Assembly (NCBI GenBank): GCA_023897205.1
Contig: JAHWDD010000013.1
Location: 248,001 to 312,000 of the forward strand
From: Exophiala sp. HKRS030
Taxonomy: Eukaryota > Ascomycota > Eurotiomycetes > Chaetothyriales > Herpotrichiellaceae
Direction: 5' to 3'
DNA: 64,000 nt
A model generated the notes under the pieces. The model ran no database searches and was not told the origin of the DNA. It was given only the letters and a program-made list of their open reading frames with translations. Made by a program: the position numbers and the translations under genes. Shown here one piece after another: positions 33,362-44,571 of this stretch; within the stretch, counting starts at the first letter, position 1, and each line of letters starts with the position of its first letter.

Positions 33362-35470
33362 ATGGGGCCTATTGAGTTCAACAAACGGCGCATCTTCATC
33401 TTGTTCGGCGCCATCATCGCCTTCTACATCGTCTTCCACGGGATCACCTTCTCCGGGGACAGCCTGAGGGATGCCTCTGCTCACATCCCTCTCCCCGGTA
33501 GCCTGCGGCCCACCGAACACAAAGAGCCGCCGCCAGACACGACCGATCCAGATGAGATATGGGATCTAGATCCTCCTCCTCCTTCGGCGGCCGCCCCTCC
33601 GGCAGGGCAGCCTCCCACCGTATCCTTGGCACCGGCAACCCCATCTTCTTCACCTGTAACGCAGCGCCACTTCGACCTCCACCCGATCGCACAGCTGATG
33701 CAAAGGGCGGACGAGCAGTGGAGGACGTACGAGTCTAGCATCTCGACTTCGTTCAGGCAGACCGTGGAGAAATACCGCAGTCGATACGGCAGACACCCTC
33801 CCCCCGGGTTCAAGGAGTGGTACAAATTCGCGCGCAAGAGAAACGTCTTCAACATCGACGACTTTGAACAGGTCATGGACGACCTGAGGCCGTTCTGGGC
33901 CGTCAATGCGTCCGAGATACGGACGAGGGCCGCGCACATGTGGGAAGAGGAGAAGTTTGGCGTCTCGGTCATCCACGTACGGGATCACAAAATCTCCCGC
34001 ATCGACTTTCCCAGTTGGAGATCCGAGACCATGGCGCAGGTCTTGGAGAAGTTTATTGAATTCCTCCCGGACATGGACATCGCCATGAACCGTTTGGATC
34101 AACCCCGTGTGGTGGTGCCATGGGAAGACATGCAGAAGATGCTGCAGTACGAGTACGACACGCGCGCCATGCCTCCCGAGGTCATGGACAATTTCACCTC
34201 GCACCAACCCGATTTACTGGACATGACCGTCGAGAACAAAGATGACGACAAGTCACGGCGGCTTGACGACGGATGGTTTTACGCTCCAGGACAACAGTAC
34301 ATGAAGATCGCTTCCAAGGCGTGCCCACCGGAATCTCCAGCACGATCCAACATGTCCATTGCCGCGGCCGACAATCTCTACAAGGAACCCGTGGCTGGCA
34401 TCGTGAGCAATTTCAACCTTTCCTCGGATCTCTGCACGGTTGGTCCCGCCGTTCAAGACTTGCACGGCATGCTCTATTCGGCTAGCAGTATGATAGCCTC
34501 CCATAAACTTGTGCCCATCTTTGGAGAATGCAAGGTCAATGTCAACAGTGACATTCTCTTTCCCGCAAACATGTATTACCGCCACGACGAACGATACGAC
34601 TATAGCGACAAGGAAGATCTCGACTGGCGAGATAAAGACGATACCATCATCTGGCGAGGCGTCACCTCGGGAGGTGTCCAGATCCAGGAGAACTGGCAAA
34701 CCATGCATCGACAGCGACTCGTACAACTCATGAACGGCACTCATACTTTGCAAACGGCAAAAGAGGTCAAAGTTCTCACGGCAAAACGAGAAGATTTGGA
34801 TCAGGAAAACATTACGTATCAAGTCTACGACCACTTCCAGCCTGCCCACTTTGCCAACCGACACAGCGATGTTGGTTTTGTCGAAGCCTGGGGCTGCGTC
34901 CCGAACTGCAGTTTCTACGACAGTGTCTTCTCGTGGAAACCGCAAGTCTCGTTGACGTCTCAATTCAAGTCGAAATATTTGATCGACGTGGACGGACACT
35001 CTTTCTCTGGGCGCTGGCACGCTTTCTTACAGAGCAAGAGTCTCGGCCTGAAAGCGACCATCTTTCGTGAATGGCACGATAGTCGACTACTGGCGTGGAG
35101 ACATTTTGTCCCCGTCGACAATCGTTACGACGACATCTACTCTCTGTTGTCGTACTTTATCGGATACGGAGAGCCCAACATGGAGCACGCGATCGAAAAG
35201 GGCGACCTGAACCCGGACGTGTACATCGCCCCGCACCCCAAGGAAGCCCAGAAGCTCGCGAGACAGGGCCGCGAGTGGGCGAACAAGGTGCTCCGACGGG
35301 AGGATATCGAGGTCTACATGTTCAGGCTGCTGTTGGAGTACGGAAGGCTCATCGACGACAACAGGGACCACATTGGGTACTCGGGAGATGGTAGCGAATT
35401 GGACAAGTTCGATGCCGGCGGTGAGGACAAGGAGCCTGGGAGGTGGGGGATTGGCGGCTGGAAGGATTGA
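33362..35470 (+). CDS. Type II membrane glycosyltransferase, GT90 / CAP10 family
   Basis: A single exon of 702 residues starts at ATG 33362. The frame is open further upstream only with a GTG, and the ATG places the membrane anchor correctly. The layout is a short cytosolic tail (MGPIEFNKRR), a signal-anchor helix (IFILFGAIIAFYIVFHG), a Pro-rich stem, then the luminal domain. Conserved CAP10 blocks are DTIIWRGVTSGG, KYLIDVDGHSFSGRWHAFL, LGLKATIFREWHDSRL and HFVPVDNRYDDIYSLLSYF. The family includes Cryptococcus CAP10 and xylosyl/glucosyl transferases. The protein probably works in the Golgi on wall or secreted glycans; donor and acceptor are unknown. Confidence 0.92.
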   Translation: MGPIEFNKRRIFILFGAIIAFYIVFHGITFSGDSLRDASAHIPLPGSLRPTEHKEPPPDTTDPDEIWDLDPPPPSAAAPPAGQPPTVSLAPATPSSSPVTQRHFDLHPIAQLMQRADEQWRTYESSISTSFRQTVEKYRSRYGRHPPPGFKEWYKFARKRNVFNIDDFEQVMDDLRPFWAVNASEIRTRAAHMWEEEKFGVSVIHVRDHKISRIDFPSWRSETMAQVLEKFIEFLPDMDIAMNRLDQPRVVVPWEDMQKMLQYEYDTRAMPPEVMDNFTSHQPDLLDMTVENKDDDKSRRLDDGWFYAPGQQYMKIASKACPPESPARSNMSIAAADNLYKEPVAGIVSNFNLSSDLCTVGPAVQDLHGMLYSASSMIASHKLVPIFGECKVNVNSDILFPANMYYRHDERYDYSDKEDLDWRDKDDTIIWRGVTSGGVQIQENWQTMHRQRLVQLMNGTHTLQTAKEVKVLTAKREDLDQENITYQVYDHFQPAHFANRHSDVGFVEAWGCVPNCSFYDSVFSWKPQVSLTSQFKSKYLIDVDGHSFSGRWHAFLQSKSLGLKATIFREWHDSRLLAWRHFVPVDNRYDDIYSLLSYFIGYGEPNMEHAIEKGDLNPDVYIAPHPKEAQKLARQGREWANKVLRREDIEVYMFRLLLEYGRLIDDNRDHIGYSGDGSELDKFDAGGEDKEPGRWGIGGWKD

Positions 35471-36462
35471 GCAATTCTCTCAACGAGTGAATTTTGCCGG
35501 TCAAGAATTTGTCATTCATTGATCTTTACGGCACCGGGCTCATTCGCCGCGCCTCCTTTTCATTCTTCCAAAGAGGGTACTGGCATACACACACCAACTC
35601 CCAGATATACTGTGCTTTGAGCTTGATGTTCAAGGCTCGACGCATCGAGTATTGGCTGATTGCCCTCCTCGAGGACAAAATAACTCTGATGATGCCTCGG
35701 ACGTGAGTGGTTCTGGGGAGGAACATTTCGCAAAGAGCTTTGAAAGGCACGCTCCGGTCGGAAGCATTCCCCCCTCTGTCCCTTGTGGACGAGTGCTATA
35801 TCTTTGGAGAGACCGAAGCACAAACACGCGGTGCGCCGCCCGAGCGGGTCGACACTTGAACTCTCCCCGCCTTGTTCAGGCACCCAGGTGTGGTGTACCG
35901 CCTCGTCATCAGCGAGAAGGGATGTCGACTGCCCGTGATACGTACGAAGCCGGGTGCTCCCGTAATACTTTTTAATAGGCTCAGGAGCTCAACCACTTTG
36001 ACAATTTTTTCATCATTCATGTACAAGCGAAAGGCGTTGACAGATTGGATACCCTCTACAGACTCATATCGAGAAAGGCGCGAACAGAGTGATGCCAAAG
36101 CACGAGCGAAAAGGGCCAGGAAAGAAAAAGACACCGACGAGTGGACCGGGTTATCTGATGACCAGGGGGGGTAAGGAGGGGGCCGAAAAAGAGAGCGGGG
36201 AGAGTGATGGCAATATATGCACATACCTCCGTATATCTGTCTACTGTAGAGCTTTGACTGGGGTAGCGTTTTCCGTTAATCTACATGCTGTCGAGTGTTC
36301 TATTTTATACTACTACGGCTCGAATCACAGTGTTCTTTAGGTATCCAAAACACGTCCACTTGATTCTGTAGGTTGATGTCACGCATTCGTTTCATTTCGG
36401 GCCGTCTTTCGTATCTAGTCCCCTCAAGAACGACATTACGAAAGCACCACTTTTGGTCCGGT
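35471..36462. other. Convergent spacer containing an inverted SPB1 fragment
   Basis: This 992-nt spacer lies between the ends of GT90 and SPB1. Apart from the SPB1-derived segment listed separately, I recognise no gene. Short frames at 35,652-35,975 look like chance. Confidence 0.5.
36044..36167 (+). pseudogene. Inverted duplicate fragment of SPB1 coding sequence
   Basis: About 124 nt on the plus strand are nearly identical to the SPB1 coding strand at 37561-37438 (residues ~468-509, including [19 protein letters not shown] and [14 protein letters not shown]). By eye I count only about four differences, one of them a single inserted base near 36,059 that shifts the frame. Similarity stops abruptly on both sides, so it is a copied fragment and not a gene. 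It is inverted relative to its source and lies 0.3-0.4 kb beyond the SPB1 stop. Confidence 0.9.
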
Positions 36463-39015
36463 CTACTTCTTCATGCGTTTCTTGAGCCTCTTCTCGGCCC
36501 GGACGTCCTTCTTCAGCCGCGCGTCGACAATCTTGTACTTGCCCTTGACGCCGCGCGGCCGGCCGGCGACGCCCTTGTTCCCGCCCCTCGCGACGACGAG
36601 CTTGACCTTCTCCTTGGGCCGGCCCTTCTTGGCCGCACGGGCCATCATGCGCGCGATGCCGGCCGCCTTGTCCTTCTCCGACATGCCCTCGTCGTCGAGC
36701 AGGAGGGCCGACTTCTTGCGCAGCTTCTCCAGTCGCTGCGCCGCCCTCATCTTCTTGCGGCCCTTGGCCTCGAGGACCTTTTTGATCGGCCGGGCGTTGA
36801 GCGCCCGGAGCTTCTCCTTGATGGCCGCCGCGGCGCCGGCGGTGATGGGCCGTTGCGGCTTGCTGTGTTGGCCCTCGTCGTCGAGGAACCATTCGGGGAG
36901 GCCGTCGACGTCGCGGAACGAGTACTTGTTGAAACTGTCGTCGATGAGATCTGAAGGCTTGGTGCGGCGCGTGGCGAGAGATTGGGCCAGGGTCATGGCT
37001 TCGGCGGTGATGATGTCGACGTCGAGTTGGCCGTTTGGCAGGAGAGGGTCTTCAGGGCGTTCAGGTCGGGAGGATGTTTTTGACTTTTGTACAGGGAGTG
37101 AGTCAGATCCGGAATCGGAGTCGTCGGCGTCGTCTCGCCGTGGCGTGGCCTTCGGGGATCTTTTCAGTGCTGGCTTCAGAGGTACGGATACTTGGTCGGC
37201 CGTCGACTGCTTCTGTTTCTTCTCGGGCTGAATACGCTTCGCCTGATCGGACAACTCGTCCTCGAGTTCTATGGCGCTGTCGTTGTCTTCCGCATCCTCT
37301 TCGTCGATGCCAAGATCCTGGAAAATGTCCTGGTCAAAGAACATGGCTGCCTTTGTCGAGAGACCTTCTGATTTGGGAATTGGTCGCATCGAAGCTTCTT
37401 CGGCTTCGGACTCGCCATCTGTCGCTGCGTCCCCGGCGCCCTCGTCATCAGATAACCCGGTCCACTCGTCGGTGTCTTTTTCTTTCCTGGCCCTTTTCGC
37501 TCGTGCTTTGGCATCACTCTGTTCACGCCTTTCTCGATATGAGTTGTAGAGGGTGTCCAATTCTTCCTCCAACCTGTCTCCATCATCGTCTGAGTCGTCG
37601 TTCTCAGATTCATCTTCTGATGTCTCGGATTCGAGGGCTTCTGCATCCTCCATTTCTCTGGTAGCGACACCTGAAGCCTCTTGAGCCCTGTCGGAGGATT
37701 TGAGGTTGAACATTGCCCCTTCTCCCATTGGACCATTTTGCTCAAGTCCAATATCATGCGGCGTAGTCATGTGCATTTGCATTCGCACAATTTCCTTCTG
37801 TCTCCGTTCGTTCTCTTTCCGTCGGGCTTTTCGTTTCTCTTTGGAGTCTTGGTCTTTAAGCCGCTGTAATTCCTCTTGGATCTTGAGTTCCTCATCCATG
37901 GACTCTACTTCGGCAACTTCTTCGCCCTCTTCCTGTTCAGTCTGTTGTTGTTTCTTGGCTTTAGCAGACATCCCAAATATGTCCCGTACTTTCAAACGCC
38001 ATCTTAAAAGCGTCCTGAACTCTTTCTTGCCTAGAACCTTGAGATCTTCGCAACATCTCCTGACCTCAGGCGTAGTTTCTGGGAGTCTGTCCAGAGTCAC
38101 CATTGCAAGATCGCCGTTCGGACTCTGGTCGAAACTCAGCTTGTTGACAGAACCGAGTATTGCTATAGGATCCGTGGTGTGAATAAAATCTGTAACCGGC
38201 ACCTCTTTGTGTTGGGTCCAGTCGCCCTCCTCATAACCTTCTCTCTTCCTCTTTTTCTTTTCGGGGTTGAACACCTTCGCTTCGTTATTTGGCGTTGCCT
38301 CCTGGACTTCTGCAAAGACGTGCTTAGGGTCCAAAAACTTCGGGTCCATCCTCTTAGGAGCCTTGAAGCCTCTGCAAACAACGAAAATCTCGGCTGAAAC
38401 ATTTCGTGATGACGGAGGCTTGGTGGCTTCGACAGAGGTGAACAGTTGTTTAAACACCCACAACAGTGCATTGTAATCTTTGGATCGGAAAACCTTGGTG
38501 ACGAATGTTCCACCCTCTTTCAAAAACTCGGTTGCCAACTTCATTGATTGTAATGTGAGTTCTGCCTGCGAGAAGGCATCTTGTACCCAAGCAACACCCA
38601 CGTTCGGGGCTCCGTCGTGCAGAACCGTGTCTGCCTTCAAGTGCTTGAAATGCCCTCGAATGGTTGCTCGGCATTTGTCCGTAGTAATATCGCTCTGAAA
38701 GGTGATGACTCGAGGAATGGGCTTGATAGGTGCTAAATCAACACCAACGATCAAACTCTGTGCGGGCATTGTCTCTGCTGCGACCTGGCACCATGAACCT
38801 GGGGCGGCGCAAAGATCCAACAATACTCTGCTCTTCTCAAGAAATCCATATTTTTTGTTCAACTGGATCAGTTTGAAGGCGGCACGGGCTCGGTAGCCCT
38901 TCTCTTTGGCAAGTTTATACCACTTGTCTGTTGAGAGTTAGTTGGCGGGCAAGAAGTTATGTCTGCCACAAGACTTACCGAGACGGCCCTTGCCGTGCTT
39001 CTTTTGAATTGCCAT
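36463..39015 (-). CDS. spb1: Spb1, AdoMet-dependent 27S pre-rRNA 2'-O-methyltransferase
   Basis: Two exons (39015-38979, 38927-36463; 51-nt intron) give 833 residues, near yeast Spb1 (841). The 37-nt first exon encodes [12 protein letters not shown]. The RrmJ/FtsJ domain carries the SAM motif [14 protein letters not shown] (48-60) and the K-D-K-E catalytic set: AAFK31[22 protein letters not shown] and [12 protein letters not shown] charged middle region with acidic clusters (DEDAEDND-type) follows, then the Spb1_C domain and a very basic tail ([20 protein letters not shown]). Spb1 methylates the peptidyl-transferase A-loop (Gm in yeast 25S rRNA) during 60S assembly in the nucleolus. A fragment of its coding region is duplicated, inverted, past its 3' end. 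It shares a 519-nt promoter region with the divergent RdRP gene. Confidence 0.96.
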
Positions 39016-39534
39016 GGCGACTGGATGTATCGAAATACAGAACAATGTATTCGATGATATCCTGTGCCAGGACTATTGTCAACGGCTTGCTCAAAGAACG
39101 CCCTCGTCAAGACGCAGTCAGAAAATTGTGCCGCTGGGGAAAATTGTTGGCGATTGCCGAAGTTGTCCCATTGCAGTTCAGTTCGGAGACCGGCACGTGA
39201 CTGTACTTAGTCATCAGTCTTTTGACCACTCTCACTGCCAGCCTGATCGCGACGTGAATTTAGTGAATTCTCGTCTCGTCTTCTCATGTCCATGTAAGCA
39301 GTCCAATATCTTTTCCGTTTGTCTAATTGTTCATGGCTGTATTGGGACCGCGCTCATCAACCCTTCGTCTCGCTGTCGGCGATTGCGGCAAGCGTGCTCG
39401 TCAGTCTCCCCTATCTCGCGTGACTGCTCACAGACTTCAGTCTGGACAAGACGATCCAGACATGTGAAAGCCAACATCTGATTCTTGAGCTACAATACAC
39501 CTTGGCCCAAGGGCTCAAAGACTGCTCGTCCATC
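39016..39534. promoter_or_regulatory. Divergent promoter region spb1 / RdRP
   Basis: 519 nt separate the spb1 ATG (minus) from the RdRP ATG (plus). Both promoters must fit here. No further gene is seen. Confidence 0.55.
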
Positions 39535-42500
39535 ATGGATATCTTCATCTCGAACCTTGATGCGAAGCTCACCAAAGAAAAGTTGAAAGAAAAACTGGTT
39601 CCTATCCTAAGCCAGCTTGAGATACACGTGTTCGAAGCTCGAAAAACCGTCAGCAAGACCTTTGCTACACTGACAATACTAGATACCTCCAAAGCTCACA
39701 ACTTGCTTGTTCATGCTCGCACGACCCAAAATCTTCTACAGTCAGCTTCCGGTCGTTCAGCGCTGTTTTCGATCAGCAATAAGCCAGTCGATCAACACTG
39801 GTTGCGAGTCCTTCGCAAGGAAGAAAAGGATCGAGTGAGTTCCCAAGAATGGCGGAAATTTGCGAAGATCAATGGGAAAGGTCAAGAAATCGAGCCGAAA
39901 TCAGGACTGGAAATTACGACTCTACAGTGTGGACGATTCGAAACAAGAACGGGGAGGACATTATTCGTGCCCTATTTCAGTTGCGACACACAAGGAAAAT
40001 TGACAAGAACTGGACGAGCACTGGTAGTATCCATCAGCACATCCTGTTCCAAATCTTATGATCTTGTCATAGATTTGTCCGCCATACTGGCGTTAACTGG
40101 ATCAGGCTCCAGGAGTTCGAGTACCTTGATGATTACTCTTGTTCTCTCGCCAAAATTGTACGAGGATACGACACCTACTGGCAATGATCTGAATTTGGCG
40201 GCTTTCAGTGCGATGACTCTCGGTCGCCCTGTGATCAGAAGATTTCGTGACAGCACATTACCAGGTTTAAGTGCTACCGTCATCGGTCGTTGTTTGACGT
40301 ACAGCATCACCGTTTCGACAAGTTTAAGCGATCTGGAGCATCAAATTAATTCGATGGTGTATCAGAGGATCCCCATGACGATAACATCAACGAAGTATGC
40401 TGCACTTCCAGACGCTCAATACTCAGAGCAGCTATCCAACCTAAATGCCAGACTCTTAAGGATGCGAATTTCCTTTGCTTGTAAATTCCAGATACATGCA
40501 CTATGGGCTAACGGTTTGTTATCGCCGGGTGAAGTCAACTATCTGATTCCAAGTATGAATGTGCTTCGAGATCGATCAGGTGAGGCAGCACTGGCAGCAA
40601 CTCTACGAAAATACCACGTGCAACTTCCTCACCCTGATGCGACCACCGATGGTAGCACTGCTGGGGTCAGACGTATATTGACCGACTTGAGGTCTAAAGC
40701 CCTCGATCTGTTTGAGGAGGACAGCCTGTACACCTCTACCCGCGACGAGGTCTCGGTGCATCGAGCCACAGTCACTCCCACAGGCGTTTATTTCTACGGA
40801 CCAGAAATGGTTGCAGCCAACCGAGTATTACGGCAATATCGTGCGCATGCAGACTGTTTCCTGAGGGTTCTTTTCTCTGATGAGAGCGGAGACCGACTTG
40901 ACTACGAACGGAACGCTTCTAATGAGCGCATTCTACAAGGCCGGTTCCTGTCGGTCTTGCGGAATGGACTGGAAATTGCTGGATTCCACTTTAGTTTCCT
41001 CGGATTTTCACATTCTTCGCTGAGATCTCAGAGCTGCTGGTTCATGCGACCATTCGAACAAGACGGTTCGTTATTGTTTGCCAACAATCTTATTAGCAAG
41101 CTTGGTGATTTCAGTGAGATCAGATGTCCAGCCAAGTGTGCAGCGCGTATTGGACAGGCTTTCTCGGAAACCACATCCACAGTACGAGTTGACCCACAGA
41201 TTGTCAAGGTCGATCGTGATGTCGAACGTGGCGGCTACATGTTTACAGATGGCTGCGGCACAATCTCGAGGTCGACATGGAAGCTGTTGAGGGGCATTAG
41301 TCGGGCAAAAGACCAGCCTACTTCTTATCAAATTCGATACAAAGGTAAGTAAGATATCGCTGGGCGATTCCTACTAACAAATGACAGGAGCCAAGGGAAT
41401 GCTTACGCTCGACAGCCGTCTTGATGGTGAACAGATCCGACTCCGAGAATCCATGGTAAAGTTTCAAGGAAGTCCCTCTGATGAGCTTGAGATCTGTGGC
41501 ACAAATGCAAGAGCGTTGCCTTTCAAGTTGAATCGTCAGATCATTAAGATCCTAGAGGATCTTGGGGTAGGTGGTGAGGTCTTTGAAAAGCTACAGGGGC
41601 AAGCTATCCAGCGGCTACGGGTGAGTGCGTCTTCCAGAACCGTCGCGTTGGATTTCGTGGTTCAACAACTCTCGGACAGTGCAAGTGGTTTGCCAACACT
41701 TCTTCGACACCTTGCCCGTATAGGGCTTGATGCGACAGAGGATGATTTCCTACGAGAGATACTGGGAGCATTATTGCAGATTCAACTTCGAGAGATCAAG
41801 TACCGCACCCGAATCCTTGTGCCCATGGCGTACACACTCTACGGTATTAGTGACGAGACTGGCTGGCTCAGTGAAGGCGAGGTCTTTGTCACATACATTG
41901 ACGAAAAGAACAAGACGCATTGTTGTCTGAATGGCAATGTAGTCGTCACGCGTTCGCCTGCTCTTCATCCCGGTGATGTGCAAGTCGTCCAGGCAGTAGC
42001 ACCTCCACAGAGCTCAGCACTGTGGAATCTACGGAACTGCATTGTCTTTAGCCAGCATGGTGATCGTGATTTGCCTAGCATGCTGAGCGGAGGCGATCTC
42101 GATGGTGACTTGTACAACATCATTTACGACGAAGAGCTGATCCCGTTACTCCGTGCCGATCCCGCAGCGTATCTTCCTGTGAAGCCCGTTGATATTGGTC
42201 GAACTGTCACGGCAGGAGATATGCAAGACTTCTTTGTGGACTTCATGCAGAATGGCCAACTTGGCAGAATTGCAAATCTCCACCAAGTCTTTGCCGATAC
42301 CGATCCGAGGGGCACTTTCTCGCCCGAGTGCATTCGACTCGCACAGTTACATTCGGACGCGGTTGATTTCTCAAAAAGTGGTGTCCCTGTTGACATTAAA
42401 CAGATACCGAGAGCCCCAGGTTACCGCCCGGATTTCATGGCTCCGAGTGCCAGCACGAAAGTCGAAAAGGGCATCAAAAGACCTGAAGAACTTGCTTTAC

Positions 42501-43178
42501 CCAACAACAGTCAATCATATCGCTACTACGAGTCCGAAAAGATTCTTGGACGACTGTACAGAGCTGTCGACGAGGATGCGTTCTTTGATGACCTTGAAGA
42601 TGATACCGCATCCCTCTTTAGTAAGACAGCGTCCAACGATGTCCTTGCCGAAATCCTTGACTGGGTTTTGTCACATATCAGCCCATCGCGAATCCCAGGT
42701 TATCGTGCCATGGCCTCGAATATCAAAAGCCAGTATGTTTTTTTCTTCTCCACACCATGTAACGTTACGACGAATGCCAACTGACACGCATAGCTATGAG
42801 TCCACCGTCCTTGAGATCATGTCGGTCTACGCGGTGGGTCGCACGGAACAGCTCACTGAAAAGGAGGTCCTCATCGGCTCCATCCTGGGTCGTTCCGGGA
42901 CACTGAGCAAACACCAACGAGAGCAATCCGATTACATGAAACGACATTTCAACAGCGAGCTTCGCAATTTGCGGGGTTACATGGAACGACAAGTTGACGA
43001 CGATCTCTACGAATTCGTAAGTCTCGCTGCTGCGTGTCTTGACGTTGCCGTCAACGGTGGATCAAAGACTTCCAATGTCAACCTACGCAGCTTTGGATGG
43101 TTTGTTGCAGGACTATGTGTCCCTGAAATTGTCAAAGAACAAGATGGAAGCGTCTATGATCTTGATACTCGTTATTGA
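39535..43178 (+). CDS. RNA-dependent RNA polymerase of the RNAi type
   Basis: Three exons (39535-41344, 41388-42732, 42794-43178; introns 43 and 61 nt) give 1179 residues. The start is ATG 39535 (MDIFISNLDAKLTKEKLKEK); the frame extends upstream only with a TTG. Joins read QIRYKGAKGML and ASNIKSHYESTVL. The N-terminal ~90 residues look like an RRM-type fold, as in several SDE1-class RdRPs. The RdRP domain spans ~350-950, with MFTDGCGTIS, NARALPFKLNRQ and the catalytic aspartate motif LSGGDLDGDLYNI (DLDGD at 840-844). The double-psi beta-barrel polymerase uses these aspartates to bind magnesium. Such enzymes (QDE-1, SAD-1, RRP-3 in Neurospora) make double-stranded RNA in quelling, meiotic silencing or sRNA amplification. 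Which paralogue this is cannot be decided by eye. Confidence 0.94.
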
Positions 43179-44274
43179 GAGAAGACGTAAACACATGAAT
43201 ACGAGAACACGTGATGACGAATGATGACTTGTCCAAGGTGAAAAAAGCTGGGACTCAGGAGATGAAATGTGGATTTTGTGCCCAAAGGCATTTTGGAGAA
43301 TGCAGGATTTTTCACATGTTGAGGATGGTTTCGGGATCATCTGAAATTGAAGAGATCAATCACATACCCCCTTGGAACAATACGTGTTTATATGACTACG
43401 AATACCAGAGGATTTTCTTGGTTCCAACTTTGCTTTGTCTATGATGGCGACGGTTGTGTTGGAGATACGCGACATCTTTTGCTTTTGTAGAACCAACTTG
43501 CTTAGTACTTGTATTCAGGGGTCTCTCAAGGAACGCATCTCCGGGAGTAGCTCTCTGTCCACCACGTGGCCTGGCCACAATCGATGAGACTATACGATGG
43601 AGTTGCTCAGGGACACCAGGAGAAGTTTTCTCTGAAAAGGTTTCATTCTAGAATTGAACTCAGACGTTTCAATCAAGATGGAGATGATGATAAAAAAGCA
43701 GAAAATGAAAAGTATGAAAAAGTCATCCCATTCAAGCGAAGAAGTTGTAGAAGGTGCGTAAAGTATAGAGATTAAAAAAAAGCCCCTCCTATGGAAAAGT
43801 AAGGCATGGATAAGAAATAGAGTAAAGAAGGACATCCTTCCGAGATATAGAAACATCCTCCCCCCTTCAAAGAATAAGAAAAATCTCCATCCACCCTTGT
43901 AAAATTGTAAAGTGAAAACGTCCTCTCTTCCCCCAAAAGATATGGCCACCAAGAACAACGCCCAGGTAAGCCTCCGAGAATGGTAAATAAATAAGTAATG
44001 TCCGTAGTGCACAACCCAACTCTGTGAGTGGATAAATCCGTCCAACAAAAGTCGAGTGCGGCGCGGATGAAAGAAAGGAGAAAAAGGAAAGACGACAGGA
44101 TGCCTCTCAACCAAGGAAGGAGTTTTCAATGTGTTGAAGAAAAGAAGAGAAAAAAAAATTGGTACACCCAACCATCAACACCATCCCCACGAAGAAGAAG
44201 AAAAATCCAACCCATACCCCCTTAAATTTTTGGTGTTGATGTCATTCAGATCATGTCTTGTTGGAAAAAGAAAC
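43179..44274. other. Convergent spacer, RdRP and mucin-like genes
   Basis: About 1.1 kb lies between the ends of the RdRP gene and the mucin-like gene. From 43,660 to 44,220 the plus strand is strongly purine-rich (A/G). The minus strand then gives long Phe/Leu/Ser frames that I regard as chance. No gene is recognised. Confidence 0.5.
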
Positions 44275-44571
44275 TCAAGAACACGAAGCGTCACTCAGAG
44301 TGATGGTGGTGCCTCCGACGACGCAGGCGTTGTTCAAGGCCCAGTTGGCGACGTACTCTTGGACCTCGGCCACGGTCTTGGACGAGGTGATGGGAGTGAG
44401 ACCGTTGTTGCCGTACGCGAGACAGGTGTCCGCGTCCGTGCAGCTGTCCCTGGCGGTTTGCGTGGCCTGGCTAGGGGTGCAAGGGAGCAGAGGCCCGTTG
44501 CTGCACGACCCCGAGGTGATGCCCGCGTCGGACACGGACTGCAGGATGCAAAAGGTCACGTCCGAGTTGCA
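44275..44571 (-). other. Cysteine module C (terminal)
   Basis: This third module of the mucin-like protein begins CNSDVTFC and ends LSDASCS at the stop codon. It shares C-N-x5-C, two mid cysteines, NAC and a final S/T-C with modules A and B, and has two extra cysteines. It directly follows module B. Confidence 0.75.

Noticed and set aside
43590..44171. Phe/Leu-rich minus-strand frame of 193 codons
   Set aside because: Arises from an A/G-rich tract on the plus strand; hydrophobicity is a composition effect.
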